Source of the DNA: Ilyomonas sp965247435
GTDB lineage: Bacteria > Bacteroidota > Bacteroidia > Chitinophagales > Chitinophagaceae
DNA length: 64,000 bases
Reading direction: 5' to 3'
Assembly (NCBI GenBank): GCA_965247435.1
Contig: OZ252019.1
Location: forward strand, 2,852,001-2,916,000
Each line of letters starts with the position of its first letter. Position 1 is the stretch's first letter. Shown here in pieces: positions 57,039 through 64,000 of this stretch. The position numbers and the translations under genes are program-made. The notes under the pieces were generated by a model. That model made no database searches. It saw only the letters and a program-made list of their open reading frames with translations, and was not told the DNA's origin.

Positions 57039-57522
57039 TTAATTTTGGAATTTTAAAAGAGTCATTTTATTGCGGGTAAGAAGCGTATCATTATACAATA
57101 AACAGTTGCAGCAATTAAAGCATCAGGAACTTTGATCTTTATTGTTTTTCTTAGTTCAATAGTCTTTTCTACTACAGTTTCATTCAAATTAACAATTTTC
57201 GCCGTTAGAAAAAATTCAGTTAATATATTTTGTTTCTATTACACTGTAACTTAAATTATTTCAAGTTTTAGGCGGGCGGGGACGCCCGCCCATAGCCATG
57301 CTACCGGGTGGCGCCGTAACATCCGGACTATACAGGATATGTAAACTAACTTAAGTTACAGTGTACTATGGCCGTTGAATTATAACCTAATGTTTCAATT
57401 TTTGTTATATTGTTTATGTTTAGCGCAGCTTCAAAAATTGCGTTAAGCATTTTAATTTGCGCATCAGAAAAACGTTCCGCTATATAATCTGTTAATACAT
57501 TACTATCCGTCGGAAGTTCCAT
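57039..57522 (-). pseudogene. VapC-type PIN-domain toxin gene, split by a MITE and frameshifted
   Basis: The minus strand from ATG 57522 reads MELPTDSNVLTDYIAERF, then ALNINNITKIETLGYN, the N-terminal half of a PIN toxin. After the inserted element (57242-57363) the frame continues with LTEFFLTAKIVNLNE, KTIELRKTIKIKVPDALIAA and, after another shift, LYNDTLLTRN, the C-terminal half ending at 57039. Frameshifts are near 57216-57230 and 57098-57104. PIN toxins are Mg-dependent RNases with acidic residues in the D-x-N, E and D positions, all still readable. The start overlaps the antitoxin end by 31 bases. Confidence 0.82.
57242..57363. mobile_element. 122-bp MITE-like insertion with TA target duplication
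   Basis: Terminal inverted repeats CACTGTAACTTAA (57242-57254) and TTAAGTTACAGTG (57351-57363) match perfectly, and both ends are flanked by TA (57240-57241, 57364-57365). The core holds an 8-bp GC-rich hairpin, GGCGGGCG/CGCCCGCC (57271-57290), unlike the A+T-rich surroundings. No coding capacity. TA duplication suggests movement by an IS630/Tc1-type transposase. Confidence 0.75.
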
Positions 57523-57743
57523 TCATTATGGCTTTGTTGTACGTGTTGCTGCATCTTTTCAGCATTATCTTTTGATGATCTGCCCCTAAGTGATGATGGT
57601 TTAAGCGCAAGTTTATTATTAACCCGGACTTCATCTGTATCAAACAGTAGCACTTCTAATTTTTTTTCCAAATAATTTTCCGGCACCTGCAAAATGAGAT
57701 TTGTCTCTACGGGCGTTATAGTTGTTTGTAACCTAATTGCCAT
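57492..57743 (-). CDS. Antitoxin-like protein upstream of the broken PIN toxin
   Basis: An 83-aa protein. The N-terminal strands (IRLQTTITPVETNLILQVPE, NYLEKKLEVLLFD) resemble AbrB/Phd-like antitoxins of Bacteroidota VapBC modules, and the C-terminal NAEKMQQHVQQSHNEW is the usual toxin-binding tail ending in an R/N-E-W motif. It would bind its own promoter and neutralise the toxin. The toxin gene is no longer functional, so this is an orphan antitoxin. A perfect TATATTTG box is 13 bases upstream. Confidence 0.65.
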   Translation of the reverse strand: MAIRLQTTITPVETNLILQVPENYLEKKLEVLLFDTDEVRVNNKLALKPSSLRGRSSKDNAEKMQQHVQQSHNEWNFRRIVMY

Positions 57744-57756
57744 AAAATTATTCGAT

Positions 57757-57764
57757 CAAATATA
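57757..57764 (-). promoter_or_regulatory. -7 promoter element of the antitoxin gene
   Basis: The minus strand reads TATATTTG, a full TAnnTTTG match, 13 bases before the ATG at 57743. Confidence 0.55.
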
Positions 57765-57841
57765 AAAGAAACAAGCGTAAAGTTACTATTTAACTATATG
57801 AAACAACCCGTTAAAGTTGCCGCAAAGCCCCGCCCCTGCTG

Positions 57842-57849
57842 TATCTTTA
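57842..57849 (+). promoter_or_regulatory. -7-like promoter element of rlmN
   Basis: TATCTTTA is one base off TAnnTTTG, with TTG at 57817-57819 as a -33 candidate 22 bases upstream. It ends 7 bases before the rlmN ATG. Confidence 0.45.
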
Positions 57850-57856
57850 CGCCCGC

Positions 57857-58897
57857 ATGGCAACGAATAAAAATATAAGAGATTTAAGTTTACCCAACCT
57901 GGAAGCCTACTTTGAAACCATCGGCGATAAAAAATTCAGGGCAAAGCAGGTGTATGAATGGATATGGCTGAAGGGAGCGCAAAACTTCGATGCCATGACG
58001 AATATCAGCAAAGACTTACGCGTTAAATTAGCTGGTGATTTTGACCTGCCCGCATTAACAATAGATACTATACAACATAGCAGCGACGGCACTGTGAAAA
58101 GCCGCTTCAAAACTTTTGACGGCCATTTTGTAGAAGGTGTTTTAATACCTACCGAAGAACGGAAAACTGCATGTGTTTCGTCGCAGATCGGCTGTAGCCT
58201 GAACTGTAAATTTTGCGCCACCGGCTATATGGAACGTAAGCGCAACCTGAGCTTTGATGAGATTTATGATGAAGTGGTACTGCTTAACCAGCAATCGGAA
58301 AAAACGTACAACAAAAAGCTCAGCAATATTGTGTTTATGGGTATGGGCGAGCCGCTGCTCAATTATGCTAACGTACTGCAGGCCATCGGGCGCATCAGCG
58401 CAGAAGACGGATTGGGCATGAGCCCGCGCCGCATCACCGTATCAACAGCAGGTGTAGCGAAGATGATCAGGAAGTTAGGCGATGATAAAGTTCGTTTTAA
58501 ATTAGCACTTTCGCTACACGCCGCTAATGATACGAAGCGCAACGAGATCATGCCGATTAATGAAACAAACAATATCAAGGCATTGATTGAAGCGCTGAAT
58601 TATTTTTACCGGCAAACAAAAAATGAAATCACGCTGGAATATATTCTTTTCCGCAACTTCAACGACTCGCTGAAAGATGCAGAAGAACTGGTGAAGGTAT
58701 ATCGGCAGGTGCCGGCAGATTTGATTAATCTGATAGAATACAACCCGATTGACAGAGCAACTTTCGCTAAGCCGGAAGAAGAAGTGGTCGAACAATTTAT
58801 GCATTACCTTGAAGCCAATAAGGTGAATGTAAGGCTGCGGCGCAGCCGCGGAAAAGATATTGATGCCGCCTGCGGACAATTAGCCAATAAGAACTAA
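57857..58897 (+). CDS. rlmN: 23S rRNA/tRNA (adenine-C2)-methyltransferase RlmN
   Basis: A 346-aa radical-SAM enzyme. The [4Fe-4S] cysteines are Cys113, Cys117 and Cys120 in GCSLNCKFCATG, and the second methyl-transfer cysteine is Cys339 in DAACGQL near the end. An N-terminal HhH-like domain (KKFRAKQVYEWIW) and NIVFMGMGEPLLNYANV (the GEP motif) are also present. It methylates C2 of A2503 in 23S rRNA and of A37 in some tRNAs. Length and motifs are complete. Confidence 0.96.
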   Translation: MATNKNIRDLSLPNLEAYFETIGDKKFRAKQVYEWIWLKGAQNFDAMTNISKDLRVKLAGDFDLPALTIDTIQHSSDGTVKSRFKTFDGHFVEGVLIPTEERKTACVSSQIGCSLNCKFCATGYMERKRNLSFDEIYDEVVLLNQQSEKTYNKKLSNIVFMGMGEPLLNYANVLQAIGRISAEDGLGMSPRRITVSTAGVAKMIRKLGDDKVRFKLALSLHAANDTKRNEIMPINETNNIKALIEALNYFYRQTKNEITLEYILFRNFNDSLKDAEELVKVYRQVPADLINLIEYNPIDRATFAKPEEEVVEQFMHYLEANKVNVRLRRSRGKDIDAACGQLANKN

Positions 58898-58995
58898 GCT
58901 ATCCGCTACTATATTTAAAGTTATCAGCCATGCGCGCTAACTTTAAACTTCACAATCATCTTTCATCCTGTTGTAAAACAGCAAATTATCATTAC

Positions 58996-60297
58996 ATGAG
59001 CAAACAGCCATTCGAAAAATTTATTAACCCTAAAGTTACCGGCGCCAAGAAAAAAGAAGTTATTAAACAGGAAAAGAAAAAGGCCAAGGCCGAAGTACGC
59101 GCCGACCTGGAAGAAGAGCGCAAACGCAATGAAGTGAAATATGGTGTGGTAACAAAGACGACTAAACAACAGAATACAGGCGATAAGGCAGAGGATACAG
59201 GGTACAGCATACAGCATACAAGAAACAGGATTCAAGACACAAGATTTAAGAGAAACGATGACAGGGGAATAAAAAAGCAGGATACAGGCAACAAAATAAA
59301 AGACACAAGATTTAGAAAGGAAGAAGGCGGAAATAAGAAACAATATACACGAGACATCAAGCCGGGTACCGGCGATAAGCCAACCAGAGGTGGCGATGAG
59401 CGCAAACAATATATGCGCGAAGGAGCGCCGGCCGAGAAACGAATGCTAAGAGACAGCCCGCCAGCGCGGTATGTAAAAGGCGCACGTACGGCTGATGAAA
59501 CATCGGTGAAAGGCAAACTGGCTACACCTTATACTGCCGCCGTTTCTTCTGATGAGCCGATGCCGCTGAATAAATATGTAGCTCATGCCGGCATTTCCGG
59601 GCGGCGCGAAGCTGCTATTTTGGTGAAAGAAGGCAAAGTAAAAGTGAATGGCGATATTGTATATGAGCCGGGCTATAAAGTATCTGTAAGGGACAAGGTT
59701 GAAGTAAAAGACAAGCTTATTTTTCTGCAAAAAAACTTAGTGTATATCTTAATTAATAAACCAAAAGATTATATCACAACCGCTAAAGACCCGGAAGGCC
59801 GTAAAACAGTGTTTGAACTGGTTGCCCATGCCACCAAGGAGCGTATTTATCCCGTTGGCAGGTTGGACAGAAATACAACCGGCGTGCTGCTGATGACCAA
59901 CGACGGCGAGCTGGCGCAAAAGCTTACGCACCCTTCGTTTGAGATAAAAAAAATCTACGAAGTAAAGCTTGATAAACCACTTACAAAGAAAGATGCAGAT
60001 GCCATTGTGAATGGCTTAACGCTGGAAGACGGCTTTATAAAAGCCGACTCTGTTGCATACGCCGATGCGAAAGACAAAAGCATTATCGGTATTGAAATAC
60101 ATAGTGGCCGCAACCGTATTGTACGGCGCCTCTTCGAATTTCTCGGTTACGATGTAAAAAACCTGGATCGTGTAATGTTTGCGAACCTTACCAAAAAAAA
60201 TGTGGACCGCGGCAAATGGCGCTTCTTAAACGATAAGGAAATACGGTTGCTCAAATACATGAACCAGTCGTTCGTGAGAAACGCAAAAAGCGAATAG
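58996..60297 (+). CDS. rluB: RsuA/RluB-family rRNA pseudouridine synthase with repeat-derived linker
   Basis: About 433 aa. A lysine-rich N-terminal extension and a low-complexity linker (about residues 58-130) precede an S4 RNA-binding domain (PLNKYVAHAGISGRREAAIL) and the synthase domain. The catalytic Asp is in VGRLDRNTTGVLLMTNDGEL, and GRNRIVRRLFEFLGY follows. It converts uridine to pseudouridine in 23S rRNA. The ATG at 58996 fits homologues; an ATG at 58930 follows a TATATTTA box (58910-58917) and is possible. The linker DNA has repeated AGACACAAGATTTA units (59235-59248, 59301-59314). Confidence 0.87.
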   Translation: MSKQPFEKFINPKVTGAKKKEVIKQEKKKAKAEVRADLEEERKRNEVKYGVVTKTTKQQNTGDKAEDTGYSIQHTRNRIQDTRFKRNDDRGIKKQDTGNKIKDTRFRKEEGGNKKQYTRDIKPGTGDKPTRGGDERKQYMREGAPAEKRMLRDSPPARYVKGARTADETSVKGKLATPYTAAVSSDEPMPLNKYVAHAGISGRREAAILVKEGKVKVNGDIVYEPGYKVSVRDKVEVKDKLIFLQKNLVYILINKPKDYITTAKDPEGRKTVFELVAHATKERIYPVGRLDRNTTGVLLMTNDGELAQKLTHPSFEIKKIYEVKLDKPLTKKDADAIVNGLTLEDGFIKADSVAYADAKDKSIIGIEIHSGRNRIVRRLFEFLGYDVKNLDRVMFANLTKKNVDRGKWRFLNDKEIRLLKYMNQSFVRNAKSE

Positions 60298-60464
60298 CTT
60301 TTAGCTACAAGCTTTATTATTATCATGGCACCAATGTTTCGATGATTGCTTTTGCTGGCAGGCTCCGTTAAAAGCTTCACCTTACTATTCAGCAAATTAT
60401 AGAAGTAGCGATTGATTCATTGAGAGGAACCATTTTACTAACCATTTCTACCAAACTATTATTC

Positions 60465-61184
60465 ATGTTTAAGCTTTCCTCCGTCATCCTTACAGAAAAC
60501 GAAGATTTTGTTGCTATCAATAAACCATCCGGCATGCTGAGCATACCCGACCGGAAGCAATCGGAGCCTTCACTGAAAGACCTCTTGCTCCAGCAATACG
60601 GCAGTATTTATACAGTACATCGTTTAGATAAAGAAACAAGCGGCGTTGTTGTTTTTGCCAAACACGAAGCGGCGCACAAAGAGCTGTCCGGGCTCTTTGA
60701 AGGCAGAGAAATCTCCAAACAATACCTGGGTTTGGTACAAGGAGCTCCGTTGCCAGCAAGTGACAGCATAGACACACCGATTATGGAGCATCCTGCTAAG
60801 AACGGCAAGATGGTTACTCATGCTAAAGGCAAGCCTTCTTTAACCGATTACGAGACACTGGAAACTTTCGGGCTGTATAGCTGGCTGCAATTTAAGATTC
60901 ACACCGGGCGCACGCACCAGATACGCGTGCACATGCAAAGTATCGGTCACCCGGTGGTGTGCGATGAAGTCTATGGAACTGCAGAACCGGTATATGTATC
61001 TAAACTAAAACGCAGGTACAATTTATCTAAAAAAGAAGAGGAAGAGCAGCCCCTTCTAAAACGCCTGGCACTACATGCCGCATCGCTTGAATTTGATTTA
61101 AACGGAGAACATTTTTTGCTGGAAGCAGCACTGCCAAAGGATTTGCGCGCATTGCTGCAACAGTTGCGGAAGTTGAAAGGCTGA
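60465..61184 (+). CDS. RluA-family pseudouridine synthase
   Basis: About 239 aa. The catalytic Asp is in TVHRLDKETSGVVVFAKHE, preceded by FVAINKPSGMLSIPDR. LQFKIHTGRTHQIRVHMQSI and GHPVVCDEVYG are the RluA/TruC-type motifs. There is no S4 domain, so it is a short, RluA/RluC-like stand-alone enzyme for rRNA or tRNA. I use the ATG at 60465 rather than a TTG at 60420, because homologues start just before the first beta strand. Confidence 0.9.
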   Translation: MFKLSSVILTENEDFVAINKPSGMLSIPDRKQSEPSLKDLLLQQYGSIYTVHRLDKETSGVVVFAKHEAAHKELSGLFEGREISKQYLGLVQGAPLPASDSIDTPIMEHPAKNGKMVTHAKGKPSLTDYETLETFGLYSWLQFKIHTGRTHQIRVHMQSIGHPVVCDEVYGTAEPVYVSKLKRRYNLSKKEEEEQPLLKRLALHAASLEFDLNGEHFLLEAALPKDLRALLQQLRKLKG

Positions 61185-61481
61185 TATTTCCAATGTTGAG
61201 ATAAACCGGTTATCAATCCTTTTCTGCTACCAGATATGGCTTATGCGTTACCCAATTTAAAAAGCGCTTTATCAGTTTAACAAGGCATATCTGAAATGGC
61301 TGAGACTTCAGGAAAATTAAACACCTGTTTTACAAAATTTAATTCTGCTTTTGTCCAAGCGGGCGTTACCGCTTTCCCCACATTTCGCAGTTGATACCGG
61401 AGAAAAAAGTTTCGCACCAGCTATCGGGAATGATATTGCTTATGATAAGTTTTTTAATTGTTTAAATGTGCCTGGTATTAG

Positions 61482-62033
61482 TTAAGTGTCCGACGCATAA
61501 TAGTGTTTTTCAATTTTATAAAGGACATGCCTGCAAAGCGGATTATTCATAGCAATAGCCGGATGATTGAATTCTGCGCATTTTGTCATTCCGATCTTTT
61601 GCATTACGCTTTCCGACTTCAAATTCAGCAAAGATGTAAAGGAATACACTTGACTGAATTGCAATGTTTGAAACCCATGTTGCAGACAGGCTTTCGCCGC
61701 TTCCGTTGCATAGCCTTTATTCCATTCTTCTTTTTTGATGCGCCAGCCTATTTCAATGCATGGCGTAAAAAAACTTTCAAAGAGCGGAACCATAAAACCG
61801 GTGAAGCCGATAAACTCTTTTGCTGTTCTTTTTTCAAGCGCAAATAATCCAAAGCCATGATTTTCAAAATGCGCTTTTATTCGATTAAGCATGGCAGTTG
61901 TTTCGATGCCGGTGAGCGTTTTGGGAAAGTATTTCATTACTACTGCATCCTTATTCATCTGCGTAAAAGGAATGCAGTCATCATCGCGCCACATTCTCAG
62001 GCCTAACCGTTCTGTTGAGATAATATAGTCCAT
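61482..62033 (-). CDS. GNAT-family N-acetyltransferase (RimJ/RimL-like)
   Basis: About 183 aa. The opening IISTERLGLRMWRDDDCIPF is typical of the RimJ-like group. EFIGFTGFMVPLF and EIGWRIKKEEWNKGYATEA form the acetyl-CoA loop, followed by KAClQHGF-like helix residues and SVMQKIGMTKCAEF. It transfers an acetyl group from acetyl-CoA to an amine; substrate unknown. An ATG at 62054 would add 7 residues and is possible. Confidence 0.85.
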   Translation of the reverse strand: MDYIISTERLGLRMWRDDDCIPFTQMNKDAVVMKYFPKTLTGIETTAMLNRIKAHFENHGFGLFALEKRTAKEFIGFTGFMVPLFESFFTPCIEIGWRIKKEEWNKGYATEAAKACLQHGFQTLQFSQVYSFTSLLNLKSESVMQKIGMTKCAEFNHPAIAMNNPLCRHVLYKIEKHYYASDT

Positions 62034-62077
62034 CAAACTAAATTTTGTCGCCACATTATTATTCTAACACCGGTGTA

Positions 62078-62512
62078 CTAATTTTGTTTTTCTGCAATTT
62101 CCTTCATGCCGGCAAGCACTGTATCCCAACCGGTTTCAAGGGCCTTATACCATTCTATATTCTTAAAATTTGCTTGGCTGAACGCAAGTTCCGTGCTGTT
62201 GTCCAATGCTGTTAGTGTATATGTTATGGTAGTGTAGTTTTCAGGTTTATCTTCTGTGCCCGAAAAAGCAGTCCAGTAGGTATATCTTAATAAACGGTTT
62301 GTCTCGAAGTTTAGAATAATCCCTTTGTTGATAAATTCCTGTTGCTGATATTGGTGAATGAACAGGATTTCACTGCCCGGCAGCCAGTTGGTAATCGTTT
62401 CTGCACCGGTAAAATATTGAGAAATTTTTTCCGGATTTACCAATACATCCCACACAGCGGCAGGTTCTGCATTAATATGAATCCATTTCAATATCATTAA
62501 GTCAGAGCTCAT
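62078..62512 (-). CDS. SRPBCC (AHSA1/START-like) domain protein
   Basis: A 144-aa protein with the helix-grip fold of the AHSA1 family. IHINAEPAAVWDVLVNPEKI at about residues 11-30 is the typical start, LLRYTYWTAFSGTEDKPENY lies in the middle sheet, and the C-terminal helix is ALETGWDTVLAGMKEIAEKQ. These proteins bind hydrophobic ligands or act as co-chaperone-like factors. It lies 44 bases before the GNAT gene on the same strand. Confidence 0.83.
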   Translation of the reverse strand: MSSDLMILKWIHINAEPAAVWDVLVNPEKISQYFTGAETITNWLPGSEILFIHQYQQQEFINKGIILNFETNRLLRYTYWTAFSGTEDKPENYTTITYTLTALDNSTELAFSQANFKNIEWYKALETGWDTVLAGMKEIAEKQN

Positions 62513-62625
62513 ACAGTACGCTTTAATTTGTTTTTTACTTTACACACCGTTAAAGCCATTTAAAATAAGCAAATCATTCATTTGTGTTTACTGTTGTAAT
62601 ACAATTTTCAATTCAATTTTTTCTG

Positions 62626-63342
62626 CTAAATTGTCTTCATGCCGCTGGTATCCGCATTTTTGAATTTGTCTCTTAATTTTTTATTGGCAGTATTTTTTAA
62701 AGGGCTGCCATGACCGAATACCGCTTTATCAAAATCAAAGGCAGCAGCTTTCAAAATACTTTTAATACTTAAATCGGGGTGTTCATTTATCGTACTTAAT
62801 CCAAGGCCAACAGCATTAGCGCATATATCACCGGCGATTAACACTCCTTCATTTTTTATTAATAAAGCGATATGCCCGGCACAATGCCCCCGTGTATGAA
62901 TTACCTGGATGCCGCCTGCAAAAGGCAATACGTCGTTATCTTTTACGAATTCATCCGCTTGTACCGGCTCAATAGTATCAGGAGCATTTTTTATAAAAAG
63001 ATTATAGACAAGCCGGTTAATCAATCCCGGAGACAGATACATGGGCTTTCGAATGCATTTGCCTGCTTCCATCAACTGTGCATCCTCATAGTGCGCCCAT
63101 ACAGGAATGTTTAGTCTTTTCTTCACTTCTGCTGCGCTGCCTGCATGATCCGGATGACAATGGGTTAAAATAAGTTGTTTGATATCGTGAGGGTTTTTGC
63201 CAGCTTTTTTTATAGCGTAAAATATTTTATCCGTACTGTTTTTAGTGCCGGTATCAATAAGGATTAAACCATTATCCTCGATGATAAACGTGTTTACAGC
63301 TCCTACACTGATTTGATAAATAGTATTGCTTATTTTTTTCAT
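62626..63342 (-). CDS. MBL-fold metallo-hydrolase
   Basis: A 238-aa metallo-beta-lactamase-fold enzyme. The zinc-binding motif HCHPDHAG is at residues 61-68 (His61, His63, Asp65, His66); the next ligands are in VIHTRGHCAGHIALL and LIAGDICAN, with a final His in AVFGHGSPL. Likely a thioesterase- or glyoxalase-II-like hydrolase; no signal peptide. Third gene of a minus-strand run with the AHSA1 and GNAT genes. Confidence 0.87.
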   Translation of the reverse strand: MKKISNTIYQISVGAVNTFIIEDNGLILIDTGTKNSTDKIFYAIKKAGKNPHDIKQLILTHCHPDHAGSAAEVKKRLNIPVWAHYEDAQLMEAGKCIRKPMYLSPGLINRLVYNLFIKNAPDTIEPVQADEFVKDNDVLPFAGGIQVIHTRGHCAGHIALLIKNEGVLIAGDICANAVGLGLSTINEHPDLSIKSILKAAAFDFDKAVFGHGSPLKNTANKKLRDKFKNADTSGMKTI

Positions 63343-63561
63343 GCGCTTATTTGGAAACGAAATTAATCAGCATTTACAAAATGAAGCTTATCCTTCTCCC
63401 ACGCTATAAACCATGACTTTTTATCCAGTTGTTCACGCTATAGCAATACCAGTAATGCAATATTAATTCCGGCACAAATACAATAAGCAGGACGGTTCGG
63501 AAAAATGGTTGCCGCCATCTAATAAACGTTATAACTAATGAAGCGTACTTAATATATCTGA
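63343..63561. other. Intergenic stretch, nothing recognised
   Basis: No convincing coding frame or RNA gene between the MBL gene start and the hairpin at 63562. Confidence 0.4.
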
Positions 63562-63604
63562 AATAAAAGCGGCTGCGCAAGGCTGGAGAAGCAGCCGCTT
63601 ATTA
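63562..63604. terminator. Bidirectional terminator-like hairpin
   Basis: A 10-bp stem AAGCGGCTGC/GCAGCCGCTT (63567-63576, 63591-63600) with A-rich and T-rich flanks. On the minus strand it follows the partial gene ending at 63653, and a TTTTATTT tract comes after it. Confidence 0.6.
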
Positions 63605-63652
63605 TAAATATGTCTAAAAAAATCGGTTTACAAACCTTGCAGGCAGAAGTAC

Positions 63653-64000
63653 TCACATAAAAAAGCGATTGATCAATGCTGTTAGCTGCGCCTTTATTAC
63701 AAGGGCATCTGTAGGGTCCCTGTTCGGCATAATATCTCTCTTAAAATAGAGAAGATTATTATGTTTTAAATCCATGATGAAGCAAGTCATCATCGCAGAA
63801 GATTTCAAAGGCCGTACATCATAGATACCTAAGGATAGATAAGAACTAATCTCTGTTGCCTGGTAGATATTTACCATATTCTTCGCCGTTCTGGTAAAGC
63901 CATTGCTGCATACGCAAAATATAAAGTCAGCCTGCACGGTCTTAAATAATATCCTTAAAGAATCGGGCAATGTGTAAGTTTTAGCCCGGTGTGTACTATT
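63653..64000 (-). CDS. Hypothetical protein, 5' end outside window
   Basis: The minus-strand frame is open to the window edge at 64000, so only the C-terminal ~115 residues are seen. TYTLPDSLRILFKTVQADFI and IYQATEISSYLSLGIYDVRP are readable, with two cysteines in FCVCSNGF. No family recognised and no membrane segment. It is followed by a terminator hairpin. Confidence 0.55.
   Translation of the reverse strand, partial: NSTHRAKTYTLPDSLRILFKTVQADFIFCVCSNGFTRTAKNMVNIYQATEISSYLSLGIYDVRPLKSSAMMTCFIMDLKHNNLLYFKRDIMPNRDPTDALVIKAQLTALINRFFM

Noticed and set aside
58963..59516. Cysteine- and phenylalanine-rich minus-strand frames opposite the rluB linker
   Set aside because: They arise from the repeat-rich linker DNA read backwards and have no start signals.
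1..64000. CRISPR array or prophage
   Set aside because: No regularly spaced identical repeats, cas genes, integrase or phage structural genes were seen.

Overview
The window reads as chromosome of a member of the Bacteroidota, most like the Chitinophagales/Sphingobacteriia. The evidence is a SusC/SusD outer-membrane pair, a protein with a type IX secretion tail, a GLPGLI-family protein, lipoproteins with Bacteroidota-style lipoboxes, A+T-rich intergenic DNA, and recurrent TAnnTTTG promoter elements with few clear Shine-Dalgarno sites. Family names come from motifs read by eye; no database search was run.

Bases 1-25158 are one co-directional (+) exopolysaccharide cluster that continues to the left of the window. 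It opens with a cytidylyltransferase (5' end missing), a 2-hydroxyacid dehydrogenase, a short-chain dehydrogenase and a DUF115-like protein. Nine glycosyltransferases (two GT2, seven GT4) follow, interleaved with six sulfotransferase-family proteins, a Wzy-like polymerase, a PL6-type lyase, a heparinase II/III-type lyase and an AlgD-like GDP-mannose 6-dehydrogenase. Together they suggest a sulfated, uronate-containing extracellular polymer. No flippase, export porin or initiating phosphosugar transferase is present in the window.

Bases 25155-36186 hold a predicted secreted HEXXH metalloprotease/beta-propeller/beta-barrel protein, an MFS transporter, an AI-2E family permease, a T9SS-exported protein and a sialate O-acetylesterase. 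An intact IS982-type element (about 36779-37750) follows, next to a small decayed reading frame.

Bases 38181-46017 hold a small membrane protein and a polysaccharide-utilisation-type operon: SusC, SusD, a PKD-domain lipoprotein and a DUF4874/DUF4832 protein. A perfect 23-bp palindrome lies between susC and susD. A tRNA-Lys(TTT) gene marks the end of this block.

Bases 46600-64000 are mostly housekeeping and stress genes: a second SDR, a SAM hydrolase-like protein, a TPR protein, a GLPGLI protein, a PAS histidine kinase, a DUF58 protein, a thiolase, a YdeI-like protein, rlmN, two pseudouridine synthases, a GNAT acetyltransferase, an AHSA1-type protein and an MBL-fold hydrolase. Two genes here are decayed. 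rmuC is broken by stops and frameshifts. A VapC-type PIN toxin gene is split by a 122-bp MITE-like element and carries two frameshifts, while its antitoxin gene remains intact. Several genes in this part have their -7 box only 4-7 bases before the start codon, which points to leaderless mRNAs.
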